Shown here piece after piece: positions 54,369-63,843 of a DNA stretch of 64,000 nt. Position 1 is the stretch's first letter. Each line of letters opens with the position of its first letter. Source of the DNA: Brevibacillus agri (GTDB taxonomy: Bacteria; Bacillota; Bacilli; Brevibacillales; Brevibacillaceae); contig NZ_CP026363.1 in assembly GCF_004117055.1 (NCBI RefSeq), forward strand, positions 726,001 to 790,000, given 5' to 3'. Under the pieces are notes generated by a model that did not search any database, was not told the origin of the DNA, and was given only the letters and a program-made list of their open reading frames with translations. The position numbers were made by a program, and so were the translations under genes.

Positions 54369-55172
54369 CTATTTCTGGATTGGCGCCGTAACATCAGCCT
54401 TGAAATATTTTTCTGAGAGCTGCTTCAGGGTGCCGTTATCGCGCAGCTCTGTGAGCACTTTGTCAAACTCTGTGCGCAGTTGGTCGTGTTTCTCGTCTTT
54501 CGGGAACGGGAAGGCTACTTCCTCATAGGTGATCGGATCTCCGGCCAGCTTCAGCGGCAGCCCGGTTTTTTCGATTTGCGCCAGGAGCACGCTGCGTCCG
54601 TTGATGTAGGCGTCGATCCGGCCGTAGGCGACGTCGTTGAGCGTGCCTTCTTGCGTCTCGTAGGTGCGGATGTTGATTTCGTTGTTCGGGTCCTGTTTTT
54701 GCAAGTTTTTCGTATGGTTCGAGCCGAGCACCGCTCCGACGGTTTTTCCTTTCAGATCGGCGACGGAATGGATGTCGTTGTTGTCGTTTTTGACGATGAT
54801 TTGCGTTCCGGCGTAAGCGTAGGTTTGGGAAAAGTTGAACTTCTGCTTGCGCTCATCCGTAACGGCTACCTGGTTGGCGACCGTATCAATCCGGCCTGTT
54901 TCAAGCTGGCCCATCACGCCGCTGAACTCGGCGAGGTGCCATTCGATTTTGTAGCCGAGCTTCGCTGCGATTGTCTCTGCAACTTCGACGTCGAAGCCTT
55001 GCAGCTTTTCCCCTTCCTTGTAAGCGAACGGGTAGCTTTGGCCTGTTGCGCCTACGCGTAAAACTTTTTCCTCCTGGGCGCCTGATGCAGCCTGCTCGCC
55101 GCCACTGCCGCAGGCAGCGAGCAGGAGGGAGAGGCCGAGTGTAATCGCGAGGATGCCTTTATGTTTTTTCAT
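54369..55172 (-). CDS. yxeM: Amino-acid-type substrate-binding lipoprotein (YxeM-like)
   Basis: 267 residues from the ATG at 55172 (AGGAGAG upstream). The lipoprotein signal ends in LAAC. The SBP_bac_3 body has YPFAYKEGEKLQGFDVEVAE, the ligand-binding segment around GRIDTVANQVAVTDERK, and DLKGKTVGAVLGSNH. Predicted ligand: S-(2-succino)cysteine or a related amino acid, by analogy with yxeM. Confidence 0.9.
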   Translation of the reverse strand: MKKHKGILAITLGLSLLLAACGSGGEQAASGAQEEKVLRVGATGQSYPFAYKEGEKLQGFDVEVAETIAAKLGYKIEWHLAEFSGVMGQLETGRIDTVANQVAVTDERKQKFNFSQTYAYAGTQIIVKNDNNDIHSVADLKGKTVGAVLGSNHTKNLQKQDPNNEINIRTYETQEGTLNDVAYGRIDAYINGRSVLLAQIEKTGLPLKLAGDPITYEEVAFPFPKDEKHDQLRTEFDKVLTELRDNGTLKQLSEKYFKADVTAPIQK

Positions 55173-55224
55173 GTGAATCTCTCCTAGTTGGTTGATTTTT
55201 TGGGGGAGTGCTGCGCCCGTTGAG

Positions 55225-55725
55225 CTATGGCAGTGGCGTGTACAGCTCTTTGCGGAAAAAGATCGTCGTGTGGCCGCGGCCGAGATCGGCTTCTCCGGCA
55301 CGCACATAGCCTCTGCGCTCGTACATGGCGGATAGCCACGGATGCTTGTCGGCCGTGCCGAGCGATACGGCAGGAGCCTTCAATGTATCCCGGACAATGC
55401 TTTCCTCCACCCATGTCAAGAGAGTGGAGCCGACGCCTTTTTTGCCGATGGCCGGATCGACGGCGAACCACCATATATGGGGAAGGCCAAACGGTCCGGG
55501 CTGAGGTCCCCAAGGCATGCGCAGCGAGACGGTTGCCTGAATCCGCCCAGCTTCCTCCAGGACGTAGCAGGCGTTGTTGTGGATATTTTTCTGGACGAGT
55601 GCCAGGTCGGCTGTGGCTGCGGCAAAGTGAATGCCCAACTCGCGGATGGGAGCGTAGGCTCGCAGCGTCAGGTCCAGCAGCTCTGCTGCATCGTCAGCGG
55701 TTGCCAGACGGAAAGTTGTTGTCAT
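55225..55725 (-). CDS. yxeL: GNAT acetyltransferase (YxeL-like)
   Basis: 166 residues from the ATG at 55725 (GAGGGAGA upstream), near the 165 of B. subtilis YxeL. The acetyl-CoA loop is VDPAIGKKGVGSTLLTWVE, followed by the typical LGTADKHPWLSAMYERRGYV motif. By analogy it N-acetylates S-(2-succino)cysteine before oxidative cleavage. Between the binding-protein and monooxygenase genes. Confidence 0.88.
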   Translation of the reverse strand: MTTTFRLATADDAAELLDLTLRAYAPIRELGIHFAAATADLALVQKNIHNNACYVLEEAGRIQATVSLRMPWGPQPGPFGLPHIWWFAVDPAIGKKGVGSTLLTWVEESIVRDTLKAPAVSLGTADKHPWLSAMYERRGYVRAGEADLGRGHTTIFFRKELYTPLP

Positions 55726-55809
55726 GTTGTCTCCCTCGCACTTCTCGCGGCAAACGGGTCCAGGCGATACGTTTGTCGGCATCGGCTGGCCGTTTGCGGC
55801 GTTTATGTT

Positions 55810-57165
55810 TTAGCTGGATACGTGTGTCCCGTTGGCTTGCCGGTTCGTATAACGATTGGCAGGGCGCTTTAAGCCGAGATGCTCGCGCAGCGTATTGCCT
55901 TCGTATTCGGTGCGGAACAGCCCGCGCTGCTGAAGGAGCGGCACGACCTCATCGACGAACACGTCCAGACCCTCTGGCAAAAGAGGCGGCATCAGATTGA
56001 AGCCGTCGCAGCCGCCTTGCTGCACCCATTCCTCCATCTCGTCCGCAAGCTGCTCTGGCGTCCCGACAAAGATGTGGTGGCCGCGCGATCCGGCGATGTA
56101 CTGATAAAGCTGGCGGATCGTCAGCTTTTCCCGGCGCGCCAGGTTCAGCACCAGCTCGAAGCGGCTTTTTACGCTGTTCGTCTCCGGGATGTCGATGTCT
56201 GGCAGCGGACCGTCGAGCGGATACGGCGTCAGATCGAAGCCGCCGAGATAGCTGGAAAGAATTTTCAACCCGACAGAGGGCAAAATCAGCTCTTGAAGCT
56301 GCTGGAATTTGGCCTGTGCGGCTTCTTCCGTATTGCCGAGAACCGGGAAGATTCCCGGCATGATGCTCACCTCGTCAGGAGAGCGGCCGTAGGAGACGAC
56401 TTTTGCCTTCACGCTTTGGTAAAAGGCTTGGGCGTCCGGCAAGTTGTTTTGCGCCGTGAAAATGACTTCCGCTGTGCGGGCGGCCAGGTGCTGACCGGGC
56501 TCGGAAGACCCTGCCTGAATGATGACGGGATGCCCCTGGGGCGGTCTGGCTACGTTCAACGGTCCGCGAACGGAAAAGAACTCGCCGCGGTGCTGCAACT
56601 CATGCAACTTGGCCGGATCGAAAAAAACGCCGGATTCCTGCTCGCGAATGAGGGCGTCGTCTTCCCAGGAATCCCACAGTCCTTTTACGACCTCGACAAA
56701 TTCTTCTGCGCGCTGATAGCGCAGGCTGTGCTCGGGATGCTTTTCTCCGCTAAAGTTCAAGGCCGTCGATTCGATCGAGGAGGTGACGACATTCCACGCT
56801 GCACGGCCGTTGCTGATGTGATCGAGCGAAGCGAACTGGCGGGCGATATGAAAAGGCTCGCTGTACGTCGTAGACGCTGTGGCGGCCAGGCCGATTTTCG
56901 AAGTGACGGCAGACAGCGCCGACAACAGCGTAAACGGTTCAAAGCGTGCCAGCACATTCGGATGGGAGTCGGGACTGATCGACAGGCTGTCCGCGAGAAA
57001 CAGCATATCCAGCTTGCCGCGTTCGGCTGTTTGCGCCAGTTGCTGAAAATAGGCGAGGTTCATGCTGCCGTCGGTTTGCGCATGAGGGTGACGCCAGGAT
57101 GCGACGTGATGACCAGTGCCGGCGAGAAAAACGCCGATTTTCAGATGTTTGGGGGCCTGTGCCAT
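55810..57165 (-). CDS. yxeK: FMN-dependent monooxygenase (LLM type, YxeK-like)
   Basis: 451 residues, NtaA/SnaA/SoxA-type luciferase-like monooxygenase. Motifs include GVFLAGTGHHVASWRHP at the start, FLADSL, TYSEPFHIARQFASLDHISNGRAAWNVVTS and VIIQAGSSEPGQHLAART. It needs FMNH2 from a separate reductase. By analogy with YxeK it oxidises the acetylated succino-thioether so that the C-S bond breaks. Start: ATG at 57165 with AAAGGAG 11 bases before; an in-frame stop just upstream rules out longer forms. First gene of the operon. Confidence 0.9.
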   Translation of the reverse strand: MAQAPKHLKIGVFLAGTGHHVASWRHPHAQTDGSMNLAYFQQLAQTAERGKLDMLFLADSLSISPDSHPNVLARFEPFTLLSALSAVTSKIGLAATASTTYSEPFHIARQFASLDHISNGRAAWNVVTSSIESTALNFSGEKHPEHSLRYQRAEEFVEVVKGLWDSWEDDALIREQESGVFFDPAKLHELQHRGEFFSVRGPLNVARPPQGHPVIIQAGSSEPGQHLAARTAEVIFTAQNNLPDAQAFYQSVKAKVVSYGRSPDEVSIMPGIFPVLGNTEEAAQAKFQQLQELILPSVGLKILSSYLGGFDLTPYPLDGPLPDIDIPETNSVKSRFELVLNLARREKLTIRQLYQYIAGSRGHHIFVGTPEQLADEMEEWVQQGGCDGFNLMPPLLPEGLDVFVDEVVPLLQQRGLFRTEYEGNTLREHLGLKRPANRYTNRQANGTHVSS

Positions 57166-57447
57166 CTCCTTCTACGCTCCTTTGGTTGTGGGTAGGAATC
57201 AAAGTGCACAATTCCAATTTAAATAGTCGGTTTTTATAGTTTTAAAATATACGCCTGTTCGCGCACCATTGTCAATGTATATAAAAAATTTTAACAGTGA
57301 GTTTTCTTTCGCGATGTCTGCAATTTTCTTATGCTAGACTTTCATTTTGTGCTAAAGTGCATAGAGAAGCTTTTTGCAGTGCTTTTCAACACGTTTCTAC
57401 TATATTAATGGTGTAGATATTTCTAATGTAAATGAGGAAGAACAATC
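57166..57447. other. Divergent promoter region of yxe-like operon and MATE gene
   Basis: AT-rich, no gene seen. It must contain both promoters. An AATTGGAATT-type motif near 57210 on the minus strand could be a sulfur-regulator (CymR-like) site, but I cannot support that from one copy. Confidence 0.4.
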
Positions 57448-58803
57448 ATGCATGAGACTTATTCGTTAAAAGAAAAGTGGCGGCAGTTTCTGATGGTGTT
57501 GCTGCCCATCCTTATATCGCAGTTGGCGCTTTTCTCCATGACTTTTGCCGATACGATCATGTCCGGGCACGCCAGTCCGACTGACTTGGCCGGAGTGGCG
57601 ATCGGGGCCAGCCTCTGGACGCCGATTCAAGCCGGATTGACGGGTATTCTCATGGCAGTGATGCCGATGGTGGCGCAAATGATCGGAGCGCAGCGCAAAG
57701 ACCAGGTGCCCTACACGGTCATGCAGGCACTGTACCTGGGAGTGGCGATTGCCATCGGGGTGCTGATCGTCGGCGGCTTGGCGCTTGAGCCGGTGTTGAA
57801 CAGCATGCAGCTCGAAAGCGACGTCAGACACATTGCCCGCGGCTTCCTGCATGCGATAGCCATCGGGATTGTGCCTTTGTTTCTCTACACGGTCATTCGC
57901 TGCTTCATCGACGCGTTGGGGGAGACGAGAATTACCATGTTCATTACGCTGCTCTCGCTGCCAATCAACGTCGTGCTGAACTACGCCCTGATTTTCGGCA
58001 ACTTCGGTTTGCCGCGCCTGGGCGGAATCGGGGCGGGCTACGCCTCGGCGCTGACTTACTGGTGCATTTTGCTGATTAGCCTGGTTGTCGTGCAGCGCGT
58101 GCAGCCGTTTACCGATTTCGGGGTGTTCCGCAAGTTTTACCGCGTCTCCATGAGCGCGTGGAAAGAGCTGCTCAAGCTCGGCTTGCCGATCGGCTTTTCG
58201 ATCTTTTTCGAAGTGAGCATTTTTGCCGCTGTTACCTTGTTCATGAGCGAGTACAGCACGATTACGATTGCGGCGCACCAGGCGGCGATGAACTTCGCTT
58301 CGTTTATTTACATGGTTCCGCTCAGCATCTCGATGGCTTTGACTATCGTGGTCGGCTTCGAGGTCGGGGCGAAGCGGTTTCGCGACGCCAAGCAGTACAG
58401 CTATTTGGGCATCGGCATCGCCACTGGACTTGCCCTGCTGTTCGGCACAGGCTTGCTGCTGTTCAACAGGCAGGTTGCCGGATTTTATACGACGGACATC
58501 GAGGTTTTGGAGCTTACGCAGCACTTTTTGATGTACTCGATTCTGTTTTTGATTTCCGATGCGGTGGCGGCGCCGATCCAGGGGATTTTGCGCGGCTACA
58601 AGGACGTTACGGTCACGTTTATCGTCGCCCTTGTCTCGTACTGGGTCATCGGGCTGCCGCTCGGGTACGTCCTGGCGCAGTACACCTCGCTGGCTGCCTT
58701 TGGCTACTGGATCGGGCTGATTACAGGCTTGGCGGCAGGCGCGATCTTCCTGTTCGGACGCCTGCTGTCCCTGCAAAAACGCATGATACGCAGCGTCTCG
58801 TAA
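57448..58803 (+). CDS. MATE-family efflux transporter, intact
   Basis: 451 residues, twelve hydrophobic segments. The MATE repeat signature is visible in [22 protein letters not shown] and again in [21 protein letters not shown]. It exports cationic drugs or metabolites by ion exchange. GAGGAAGAAC precedes the ATG. It is a full-length relative of the broken MATE gene at 32847-34217, so it may cover a similar role. Confidence 0.94.
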   Translation: MHETYSLKEKWRQFLMVLLPILISQLALFSMTFADTIMSGHASPTDLAGVAIGASLWTPIQAGLTGILMAVMPMVAQMIGAQRKDQVPYTVMQALYLGVAIAIGVLIVGGLALEPVLNSMQLESDVRHIARGFLHAIAIGIVPLFLYTVIRCFIDALGETRITMFITLLSLPINVVLNYALIFGNFGLPRLGGIGAGYASALTYWCILLISLVVVQRVQPFTDFGVFRKFYRVSMSAWKELLKLGLPIGFSIFFEVSIFAAVTLFMSEYSTITIAAHQAAMNFASFIYMVPLSISMALTIVVGFEVGAKRFRDAKQYSYLGIGIATGLALLFGTGLLLFNRQVAGFYTTDIEVLELTQHFLMYSILFLISDAVAAPIQGILRGYKDVTVTFIVALVSYWVIGLPLGYVLAQYTSLAAFGYWIGLITGLAAGAIFLFGRLLSLQKRMIRSVS

Positions 58804-58824
58804 CCAAGCGTGGCGCAAGCAAAG

Positions 58825-58859
58825 CGGGAAAACTCCGGATGAGGGGTTTCCCGTTTTTT
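58825..58859 (+). terminator. Terminator of the MATE gene
   Basis: CGGGAAA and TTTCCCG pair and six T residues follow. Confidence 0.8.
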
Positions 58860-58994
58860 GCATGAAGACAGAAGGGCCAGCTTACACTATGAGCAGCCAT
58901 GAAAAATTTCTCTCCTATTTTTCAAGGAGAGCGTATATACTTTCTAATAGAGTGATGGGAGAAAAGCTGACATTGAAAGGGGGAGGAGAAGCGA

Positions 58995-59672
58995 ATGACG
59001 TATGATTTTTTGATGAAGCTGGGGATAGCGATGTTTCTGGGCTTGCTGATCGGGATGGACAGACAGCTCAAGCATAAGCCGCTTGGCGTGAAAACAAGCA
59101 TGGTCATATCAGTGGCGAGCTGCCTGATTACGATTGTCTCGATTGAGTCGGTACATCGGTTCTCCTTGCCTGGACACACCAACATGGACCCGCTGCGCCT
59201 GGCCGCGCAAATCGTGAGCGGCGTCGGTTTTCTCGGAGCTGGCGTGATTTTGCGCAGAAGCAACGATGTAATCTCCGGGCTGACCACGGCTTCCATGGTC
59301 TGGGCTGCCTCCGGACTGGGTATTGCCGTAGGGGCGGGGTATTACTTTGAGGCGGTGACAGCGACCATCCTGATTATTTTGGCGATCAACCTGTTTCCGC
59401 TCATTCTCAAATGGATCGGTCCCGAGTCTTTGCGGCAGCGGGATTTGTCGATCAAGATTGTCGTCGAAGGGGGCGGCGATCTGGACGGCGTTTTCAAACA
59501 GATCAAGCACATCGACCTGCAGGTAAAACGGGTCAAGGTCAAAGACCTGGACAACGGATTGCAAAAGTTGGAAATGATGATTACCGCTTCGGAAAACACA
59601 TATACGACCGACATTTACAGCTTGCTGAAAGCTGTCGATCACGTCATTTCTGTTGAGGTAGAGAGTAGATAA
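58995..59672 (+). CDS. MgtC/SapB family membrane protein
   Basis: 225 residues. The first 140 or so form about four membrane helices with the MgtC hallmarks LGLLIGMDRQLKHKPLGVKT and VSGVGFLGAGVILR. The C-terminal part (about 145-225) is a cytoplasmic ACT-like regulatory domain. Relatives are linked to magnesium or stress adaptation. GGGGGAGGAG gives a strong ribosome site. Confidence 0.93.
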   Translation: MTYDFLMKLGIAMFLGLLIGMDRQLKHKPLGVKTSMVISVASCLITIVSIESVHRFSLPGHTNMDPLRLAAQIVSGVGFLGAGVILRRSNDVISGLTTASMVWAASGLGIAVGAGYYFEAVTATILIILAINLFPLILKWIGPESLRQRDLSIKIVVEGGGDLDGVFKQIKHIDLQVKRVKVKDLDNGLQKLEMMITASENTYTTDIYSLLKAVDHVISVEVESR

Positions 59673-59683
59673 GGGGTAGAAAC

Positions 59684-59727
59684 AAAGACCGTAGCTGACC
59701 GTTTGCAGATGGCGCTGCGGTCTTTTT
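59684..59727 (+). terminator. Terminator of the MgtC-family gene
   Basis: AAAGACCG and CGGTCTTT pair, with extra pairing AGC/GCT inside, and TTTTT follows. Confidence 0.75.
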
Positions 59728-59758
59728 GCATGCGAGGAACACTTCTGCTCTTGATAAC

Positions 59759-59777
59759 AAGAATGAAAATCATTATC
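59759..59777. promoter_or_regulatory. Fur box upstream of fumarase
   Basis: The site contains ATGAAAATCATTATC, 14 of 15 bases identical to the core of the Fur consensus; about 16 of 19 overall. It lies about 90 bases before the fumarase start, downstream of the MgtC terminator. Confidence 0.7.
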
Positions 59778-59864
59778 ATTTTAAATGAATACGTCTGCTC
59801 TCATTCCAAAATGGAAAAAGTGGACATGATAAAAGAGGCAATCATTCATAGAGGAGGATGCGAG

Positions 59865-61253
59865 ATGGAATTTCGGATCGAAAAAGACACGTTGGGTGAA
59901 ATGAAAGTGCCTGCGGACAAGTTGTGGGGGGCGCAAACGCAGCGCAGCTTCCAAAACTTCGAGATCGGCGAGGAGAAAATGCCGCTTGAGGTCATCCGCA
60001 TGTTTGCCATCCTGAAAAGAAGCGCGGCCCTGGCGAACCAAAAGCTGGGCAAGCTGGACGCGGAAAAGGCCGAAGCGATCGTAACGGCAGCCGACGAAGT
60101 CATCGCCGGAAAATGGAACGAGCACTTCCCGCTGGTTGTTTGGCAAACCGGAAGCGGCACCCAATCCAACATGAACGTCAACGAAGTCATCGCTCGCCGC
60201 GCCAACCAGTTGCTGGAGGAAAAAGGCAGCAGTGCGCGGATTCACGCCAACGACGATGTGAACAAATCGCAAAGCTCCAACGATACGTTCCCGACTGCTA
60301 TGCACATGGCGGGACTGGTAGCCATTGAGGACCAAGTGCTGCCTGCCCTGGCGCTGCTCAAGCAGACGCTCAAGGAAAAAAGCGAAGCCTACATAGACAT
60401 CATCAAAATCGGCCGGACGCATTTGCAGGATGCCACCCCGCTGACACTGGGCCAGGAAATCAGCGGCTGGGTGCGTATGTTGGAAAAAACAGAGAAAATG
60501 ATTCAGGAAAGCAACGAATATTTGCGTGAGCTGGCGATTGGCGGTACAGCCGTCGGAACCGGCATCAACGCCCATCCGCGCTTCGGTGAAATGGTCGCTG
60601 CGGAAATCAGCGAAGCGATCGGCAAAAAATTCGTGACCGCCGAAAACAAATTCCACGCGCTGACCAGCCACGATGAGCTTGTTCACGTACACGGAGCGTT
60701 GAAGGCGCTGGCAGCCGACCTGATGAAAATCGCCAACGACGTCAGATGGCTGGCGAGCGGACCGCGCTGCGGCATCGGCGAAATCGTCATCCCTGCCAAC
60801 GAGCCGGGCAGCTCGATCATGCCAGGAAAAGTCAACCCGACACAAAGCGAAGCGATTACGATGGTGGCGTGCCAGGTGATGGGCAACGATGCCGCGATCG
60901 GCTTTGCCGCAAGCCAAGGGAACTTTGAGCTGAACGTGTTCAAGCCTGTCATCATCTACAACTTCCTGCAATCGGCCCGACTGCTCGCAGACGCCATGAA
61001 GTCGTTCAACGACCATTGCGCGGTCGGCATCGAGCCGAACTTGCCTGTCATCCAGGAAAACCTGAACAACTCCCTGATGCTCGTAACCGCGCTGAACCCG
61101 CATATCGGCTACGAAAACGCAGCGGCAGTAGCCAAGCTGGCGCACAAAGAAGGCATCACGCTCAAGCAAGCGGCTATCAAGAGCAGCCTGCTGACCGAGG
61201 AGCAATTCGACCAAATCGTGCGTCCTGAGCAGATGATTCATCCGAAGGAATAG
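59865..61253 (+). CDS. fumC: Class II fumarate hydratase
   Basis: Interconverts fumarate and malate in the citric acid cycle. 462 residues from the ATG at 59865 (GAGGAGG seven bases upstream), the standard length. Signature [11 protein letters not shown], active-site segments [28 protein letters not shown] and [16 protein letters not shown] are intact. Class II enzymes need no iron-sulfur cluster. A Fur box upstream suggests expression when iron is scarce. A longer open frame from 59703 has no ribosome site and spans the Fur box. Confidence 0.96.
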   Translation: MEFRIEKDTLGEMKVPADKLWGAQTQRSFQNFEIGEEKMPLEVIRMFAILKRSAALANQKLGKLDAEKAEAIVTAADEVIAGKWNEHFPLVVWQTGSGTQSNMNVNEVIARRANQLLEEKGSSARIHANDDVNKSQSSNDTFPTAMHMAGLVAIEDQVLPALALLKQTLKEKSEAYIDIIKIGRTHLQDATPLTLGQEISGWVRMLEKTEKMIQESNEYLRELAIGGTAVGTGINAHPRFGEMVAAEISEAIGKKFVTAENKFHALTSHDELVHVHGALKALAADLMKIANDVRWLASGPRCGIGEIVIPANEPGSSIMPGKVNPTQSEAITMVACQVMGNDAAIGFAASQGNFELNVFKPVIIYNFLQSARLLADAMKSFNDHCAVGIEPNLPVIQENLNNSLMLVTALNPHIGYENAAAVAKLAHKEGITLKQAAIKSSLLTEEQFDQIVRPEQMIHPKE

Positions 61254-61315
61254 TGGGATTCACAGAGCCGATGATGGCAAGAAACAATAAAAATTTTGGC
61301 TGCTAGGCCACTTGG

Positions 61316-61346
61316 CTGACTCCATTCATAGGCGTCAGTTTTTTTT
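61316..61346 (+). terminator. Terminator of fumC
   Basis: CTGACTCC and GGCGTCAG pair with one mismatch, followed by eight T residues. Confidence 0.75.
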
Positions 61347-61485
61347 ATTATTCTCTCTCAGTGATCGCCTTTCACTGTAGAACTGAAACACTCGTTAGTT
61401 CTCAGTGGAATGTAGATTACTAGGACGTGTCTGAAAACTAAAGAAAATGTGGTATGATTTAGGAAAAACGAATGGAGCAACGAGC

Positions 61486-62261
61486 ATGATTCAAAGACGG
61501 TACGAAATAAACGATGAACAGTGGGAACAAATTCAGGACATGTTCCCCCCCTATCGAACAGGACGTCCGTCCAAATTAAGTAATCGTACCATGTTTAATG
61601 CCATTCTTTGGATTGCCCGAAGTGGTGCGGCTTGGCGAGATTTGCCGGAAGAACGTTATGGTTCATGGAAAACGGTCTACAGTCGCTTCTGCAAGTGGAG
61701 AGATACCGGATTACTTGTCGCCATCTTCCAAGCTCTTCACGTAGAACCTGACTTTGAAAACTTGAGCATCGATTCTACATCGGTCAAAGCTCATCAACAC
61801 AGTGCGGGTGCTAAAAAAACGCAGAAGGACACGAAGTAAATCAGCACATAGGCGTCAGCCGTGGCGGAAAGACAACCAAACTTCATACCGTCGTCGATGG
61901 ATTAGGGAATCCCCTCGCTTTTCTTCTCACGGGGGGGCACGTCTATGATTCCGTTCCAGCGATCAATTTGCTTCAAGGGTTTGATCTTACGGGAAGCCAT
62001 ATTGTTGGTGACAAAGCCTACGGCTCAGAAGGCATTCGGCATTGGATTACGGCTAAGCAGGCAGCGTACACCATCCCGCCTAAAGCGAATAATAAAAATC
62101 CTTGGAAAGTGGATTGGTACCGCTATAAAGAACGGCACTTGGTGGAGTGCTTCTTCAATAAAATCAAACATTTTCGACGAATCGCTACTCGTTACGACAA
62201 GCTGGCCAAATCATTCCTAGCGTTTGTATATGTCGCGTCCATCTTTAAACTAACTCAATAA
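61486..62261 (+). CDS. IS5-type transposase made by -1 frameshift (OrfAB)
   Basis: OrfA runs from the ATG at 61486 to 61839 (117 residues). OrfB continues in the -1 frame to 62261, entered at the A7 run at 61813-61819 (codons AAA AAA A). The joined product is about 258 residues: an N-terminal DUF4096-type DNA-binding part, then the DDE domain. Catalytic candidates are Asp in LSIDSTSVKAH (OrfA), Asp in VGDKAYGS and Glu in LVECFFNKIKHFRR (OrfB). Both frames are otherwise open, so the element is probably active. OrfA alone may act as a regulator. Confidence 0.88.
61813..61819 (+). promoter_or_regulatory. Slippery A7 site for -1 frameshifting
   Basis: Seven adenines at the point where OrfA and OrfB align. 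Slipping one base back joins OrfA to the OrfB frame and skips the OrfA stop at 61837-61839. Confidence 0.75.
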
Positions 62262-62280
62262 TGAGTTTTCAGACACATCC

Positions 62281-62560
62281 TAGTATCGAGGCTCTATACC
62301 GTGGGAAGGATTTCAAAAACTTTTGCCGCTTTGTATCATTTTAGAAAAAAGGGTTTTTTTAATGTAATTCCAAGGATTTGGGAGTATATTATCATTTTTT
62401 GGAATTAATAGCTGGAATTGGATGAAAAATGCTTTTTTGGAGTTGGAAAAATATTGTATAGCATTGGTACACTTCAAAGTAAGGTCTACGAAAAGAGAGA
62501 TAGAAAGAGTAGGAATAAAAGTTGCGTGAGATCATATCGAATCGAAAAGAGGTTATAAAA
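62281..62560. other. AT-rich intergenic region
   Basis: No gene is seen. Base composition is clearly lower in GC than the rest of the window, which suggests transferred or mobile-flanking DNA. It must carry the promoter of the small secreted protein gene. Confidence 0.4.
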
Positions 62561-62965
62561 ATGAAAAAAGCTTTTAAAAGTACTGCTGCAGTGCTCTCCT
62601 TAACCCTTGGAATCACTGGTGTTTTGCCTGTAGCTAATATAGCTAATCAAAGCGCATACGCCGCAAGTAGCGACGAGTACATTGTACTTGGGTCTTATTA
62701 TCTTTCAAAAGATCAAGTAAAGTATATGGCCAGTATTATGAGAGGTGCGACAAGTGGAGGTGCGACAATTGCTGAAACTCTGATCGGGTTTTTAGGGCCT
62801 GGAGCAACAGTAGCAATGGCGGCTACAGCACTTTCTGCTAATGCACAACTTCAAAATGAAGTATTGTATGCAGCAGATCATAATATGAGGGTTCAGGTTG
62901 TGGTTAAAGATAAGAAAGTGCATACTTCATATTCAACTGTTGTAACATTTACAGCGGTAAAATAA
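62561..62965 (+). CDS. Small secreted protein, bacteriocin-like features, unknown
   Basis: 134 residues from the ATG at 62561 (AGAGGTT eight bases upstream). A signal peptide (about 1-35) ends at QSAYAASSDE. The mature part has a short YYLSKDQVKYMASIM helix, a Gly/Ala-rich hydrophobic stretch (GATSGGATIAETLIGFLGPG and on to ALSANA) and a polar beta-type tail. The Gly/Ala helix recalls pore-forming bacteriocins, but no family is recognised and no immunity or export gene is adjacent. The AT-rich composition and position between two transposase genes suggest horizontal gain. Confidence 0.65.
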   Translation: MKKAFKSTAAVLSLTLGITGVLPVANIANQSAYAASSDEYIVLGSYYLSKDQVKYMASIMRGATSGGATIAETLIGFLGPGATVAMAATALSANAQLQNEVLYAADHNMRVQVVVKDKKVHTSYSTVVTFTAVK

Positions 62966-63109
62966 TAGAGAGAATGTTAGCTGTCGTCGTAGTAACAAAT
63001 CTGGCTTCGACCTTTTTCAAACTATATTCTTCTATCTCTTGATATCCTCATTTTCTAAGACCTGAGATGTTTCTTAAAACCATCAACTCGTTTCGAAGTT
63101 TTCATAGTA

Positions 63110-63174
63110 AAGGAGCCCCTTTTTGCTCCAAGATTTTTCGGAGATAAAAGTGTATTGGGGCTCCTTGCTTTTTT
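63110..63174 (+). terminator. Long terminator-like hairpin
   Basis: AAGGAGCCCC (63110-63119) and GGGGCTCCTT (63157-63166) form a perfect 10-bp stem. A smaller CTCC/GGAG stem is nested inside and TTTTTT follows. It can end the secreted-protein transcript. Confidence 0.7.
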
Positions 63175-63261
63175 CTACAATGGAATAAACATACTACACA
63201 GGAAATTACCTCTGTGGATCGAAGTAATGGAGTAACCATTCCTTGATGAACAGAGGTTTTT

Positions 63262-63798
63262 ATGCGTCCAAAAAATCGAATTATTCCCCAGAATCACATG
63301 ACCCGACAAGAGATTGCGGAAGAGTTAAACAGACGTGGTGTGAGAACGACAGACCGCAATGTTCAAATGCTTTACGAGCGTTATCTTACTCTCCTTGGAG
63401 CCAGTGTAGACCAACATATACGCGAAGTGTTGCATCATGTAAGTTCACAAAACGGAGGATTGATGCTTTCCATGGATGGTGTGCAACCAAAAAAAGGGAA
63501 TGAAACTTTATATGTCATCCGTGAAGTGTTTAGTGGGACGGTACTAGCTGCCAAGAATCTGAAAAGCGGATCATCAGAGGAACTACAGAACCTGATTCGC
63601 CCTATCGTAGAATTGGGTTACCCTATTATTGGCATTGTAAGTGATGGGCAACAATCCATTCGACTAGCCTTTGAAACATTGCTCCCCGACGTCCCGTATC
63701 AATACTGCCAGTATCATTATCTGAAAGACATCGCTAAACCGGTTATGGACTTGGACCGAAAACTTAATAACTTCGAAGAGCATTACAAAGAAGTATGA
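63262..63798 (+). pseudogene. Truncated DDE-type transposase
   Basis: 178 residues. A helix-turn-helix-like start (TRQEIAEELNRRGV) leads to a nuclease-fold core with a first Asp in LSMDGVQP and a second in IGIVSDGQQS, then CQYHYLKDIAKP. The frame stops at 63798 before the region that should carry the catalytic Glu, so it cannot be active. The family is not certain. Confidence 0.7.
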
Positions 63799-63843
63799 GC
63801 GTCCAACTCTGAGCGGCTACCTGAATCAACCACTTTTGGACGC
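63799..63843. repeat. 8-bp inverted repeat at the transposase break
   Basis: GCGTCCAA (63799-63806) and TTGGACGC (63836-63843) begin right after the truncated transposase stop. Composition rises in GC beyond this point. It may mark the edge of another inserted element. Confidence 0.4.

Larger units (their letters stand above)
61423..62280 (+). mobile_element. IS5-family (IS427-like) insertion sequence, 858 bp
   Basis: The left end is GGACGTGTCTGAAAACT and the inverted right end is GGATGTGTCTGAAAACT, 16 of 17 identical. A TA dinucleotide lies outside each end, fitting the 2-bp TA duplication of this group. Two overlapping transposase frames fill it. Confidence 0.92.

Noticed and set aside
57166..57447. 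CymR-type sulfur operator before the yxe-like operon
   Set aside because: Only one loose AATTGGAATT-like motif is visible and I cannot recall the consensus with enough certainty to call it.
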